Origin: Epiperipatus broadwayi
Taxonomy: Eukaryota; Onychophora; Udeonychophora; Euonychophora; Peripatidae
Length of the DNA stretch: 64,000 nt
Direction: 5' to 3'
Assembly: GCA_028023455.1 (NCBI GenBank)
Contig: JAQFVV010000013.1
Coordinates: forward strand, 11,572,579-11,636,578
The position numbers and the translations under genes were made by a program. Under the pieces are notes generated by a model. It was given only the letters and a program-made list of their open reading frames with translations. It was not told the origin of the DNA and searched no databases. Of this stretch, positions 62,301 to 64,000 are shown one piece after another; position 1 is the first letter of the stretch; the number at the start of each line of letters is the position of its first letter.

Positions 62301-63050
62301 CCTATAAACACTTTCAACAATACACCTACCTCCTAGGATTTCAAAAAAATATTATTACTTTCTTGATCACTATCAAATATTTTTACCAACTGTATAACTC
62401 ATTCAACATCATAAAAATACCAACAACATCACAAAATAATTCCTAAAATACAATAATAAAGAGAACAACAATGATCTAAATCCATTTCAAAATGTTTTAA
62501 CAGATTTCATGTTTAAATGATATTGATAAACATTCATCGGTTGATATAGATTAGAGATCAGTACTATGTTCTTATATTCCAATAAATAACATTTTAATAA
62601 TTTAATAATGCTATATAATTTACACATATCCAAGCATTCACATTTTAAGTACATATTTAGAAATATCCCTAAATGTTTTCAAACATTCATATGCATTTGT
62701 TAACTCTTTCACAAAATATATGTGACAGCTTTGTTAACCTTTTTGATGTCAATGTCAACTTTAAAACCTTTGTATAATTTTTGTATTGGTCCATTACTTA
62801 AATCTGAGAGCTATTATTCGTCAGTTTCATTTCCACTTGGTTTCTATTGATAAAATATTAATCTAAAACAAACACAATTGTTTCAATTCAGCTTCTAAAA
62901 ATTGAATAATTTTAGATTCAAATTGGTCAAATGTAATGAAAAATTAAAAATAATGTTAATAACTAAAGAAAAATATAAGAAAAATGTTTAAAAAATAACC
63001 AGGGTAAAACAAAACAATTATATTTCAATTAATCTATGTGAACGCTGGTC
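59366..63050. other. AT-rich spacer or intron
   Basis: A very A/T-rich tract with TAA and TAAT simple repeats (about 60510-60600) and a (TA)n run at 60845-60861. No convincing gene. The minus-strand frames at 59871-60125 and 61251-61442 have no motif. If the edge exon at 63936-64000 is real, this is its downstream intron. Confidence 0.5.
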
Positions 63051-63059
63051 TCTCATTAT

Positions 63060-63536
63060 TCAGTTCTGTAGCAGTCAACATTATTCACTTTGCTTGAAGA
63101 GCATTCATTTTTCCACATTTATTTTCCTTGTAAAATTTAAAAATTTTCAAATCAAACTTTATATTTTGATAAAATCATGTAAAATCTTAATTATGAATGT
63201 AAAAAATTACTATAAATATATTTATTTACATTCAAAATCAATTACAAACACATAAAACAATTTGTTTTGATTTCTGACTTTGTCATTTAGAAATGCCTGA
63301 TATGCAAATTAATCAGTAGTGGTCAACCACTTGTCTTGAAGAGCAGTCCCCACACTTATTTTCATTGTAAAATTTAAAATTTTTCGAATGAAACTTTATA
63401 TTTCAATAAAGTAATGTAAAATCTTAATTATGAATGTAAAAAATTATGATAAATATATTTATTTACATTCAAAATTAATTACGAACATGTAAAACATTTT
63501 GTTTTCATTTCTGACTTTGTCATTTAGAAATGCCTG
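63060..63536. repeat. Tandem duplication, ~237-bp unit, two copies
   Basis: The end block GACTTTGTCATTTAGAAATG with CCTG recurs with a period of 237 bases (ending at 63299 and 63536). The blocks CTTGAAGAGCA, TTGTAAAATTTAAAA, TAATTATGAATGTAAAAAAT and ATATATTTATTTACATTCAA are shared in order, with scattered substitutions. Confidence 0.85.
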
Positions 63537-63935
63537 CAGCACAATTTCCAGAGTTGGCAGCCATCCAATGAGAGAAAAGAGGCTGGTCTACACACAAATA
63601 TGCAGCAATGAAAATTGATTTTTTTTCAAAATATATTAACATATGTAGACTTTTTTAGAACTAAAATTTTAAATTTCGAATTTCCTATAAGCCTAAAATA
63701 AAAAAAAATGTGACCAAAATTGACCAAGAGATGGTGCAAACAATGTCCATGAGGGTGAGATCTAACCAAATTTAACAACAGTGTTTAATGGTGTATTCTT
63801 CCATTATTTAGCATTAAATTCAAGCAACATATACTATTAATCTAAAATATTAATCAAAATATATCTTTTCTTAAATAAAAGAAAAGAAACAAATTATCAA
63901 GCAATAATATAATCTAAGTAAAAATAAAAAATTAC
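63537..63935. other. AT-rich spacer or intron
   Basis: No feature recognised apart from ordinary A/T-rich sequence with A- and T-runs. Confidence 0.45.
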
Positions 63936-64000
63936 CAATGATCTCATTATACTGCTGAGACCATTTACAGTGATCTGCTTCTCCAAAACCATTCATTCAA
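63936..64000 (-). CDS. Candidate coding exon at the window edge (possibly first coding exon)
   Basis: On the minus strand, starting inside the window edge, a TGA is followed by ATG and then NGFGEADHCKWSQQYNEII. It ends in one further base before a GTAATT donor (63935 downward), so the intron phase is 1. The peptide has balanced composition, unlike chance frames in this AT-rich DNA. The ATG directly after a stop suggests a start codon, but the exon may begin outside the window. Its end phase matches the start phase of the candidate exon at 47804-47853. I do not recognise the protein family. Confidence 0.4.

Overview
This looks like non-coding and repetitive nuclear DNA from an animal genome. 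By eye it is about three quarters A/T, with long poly-A/T and (TA)n runs. There is no bacterial-style gene packing. Nearly every coding trace I can recognise belongs to a transposable element: several non-LTR retrotransposons, a Penelope-like element with a GIY-YIG domain, a hAT element, a pogo/Tigger-like element, an IS1595/ISXO2 (Merlin-like) zinc-ribbon ORF, tRNA-derived SINEs and many foldback or MITE-like hairpins. A TTAGGG-type interstitial repeat and this mixture of elements fit a non-insect invertebrate with large introns (a mollusc or cnidarian, for example). I cannot fix the taxon from the sequence alone.

Layout. 1-8 kb: AT-rich spacer with one CCAAT/CRE-bearing island (about 2.5-2.8 kb) and a decayed LINE tail (about 4.15-4.8 kb). 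8-12 kb: a hairpin element, two tRNA-like SINEs and a 1.26-kb Tigger-like element with TA target-site duplications. 12.1 kb: one well-supported host exon on the minus strand, encoding a BACK-domain segment most like RCBTB proteins. 14.4-18.1 kb: a less AT-rich stretch with a 3-copy tandem repeat and nested divergent inverted repeats. 22.3-23.6 kb: a TIR-bounded element carrying telomere-like repeats. 24.1-26.25 kb: four copies of a ~0.4-kb repeat in alternating orientation. 27-38 kb: minus-strand LINE remnants, including endonuclease, reverse transcriptase and C-terminal zinc-finger pieces, with a gag-like or coiled-coil relic. 39.2-41.8 kb: a large palindrome with a hAT element nested in one arm. 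42.0-44.6 kb: a ~197-bp satellite beside the ISXO2-like ORF. 44.7-46.1 kb: another LINE endonuclease relic. 49.0-50.7 kb: the Penelope-like element, split by a perfect 94-bp palindrome. 52.1-54.5 kb: LINE ORF1 plus the start of ORF2. 56.1-59.4 kb: the best preserved element, an RTE-like LINE with an almost complete endonuclease-RT polyprotein. 59.4-64 kb: AT-rich spacer, a 237-bp tandem duplication, and a possible first coding exon at the window edge.

How it fits together. The simplest reading is intron or intergenic sequence of one or more minus-strand host genes, repeatedly invaded by transposons. No operon-like cooperation is visible. Two small minus-strand exon candidates (about 47.8 kb and 63.9 kb) have compatible splice phases and may belong to one gene; this is inference. 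The most unusual structures are the spacer-less 94-bp palindrome with a 9-bp direct repeat inside the Penelope RT, the satellite/ISXO2 island, and the telomere-repeat-bearing TIR element.
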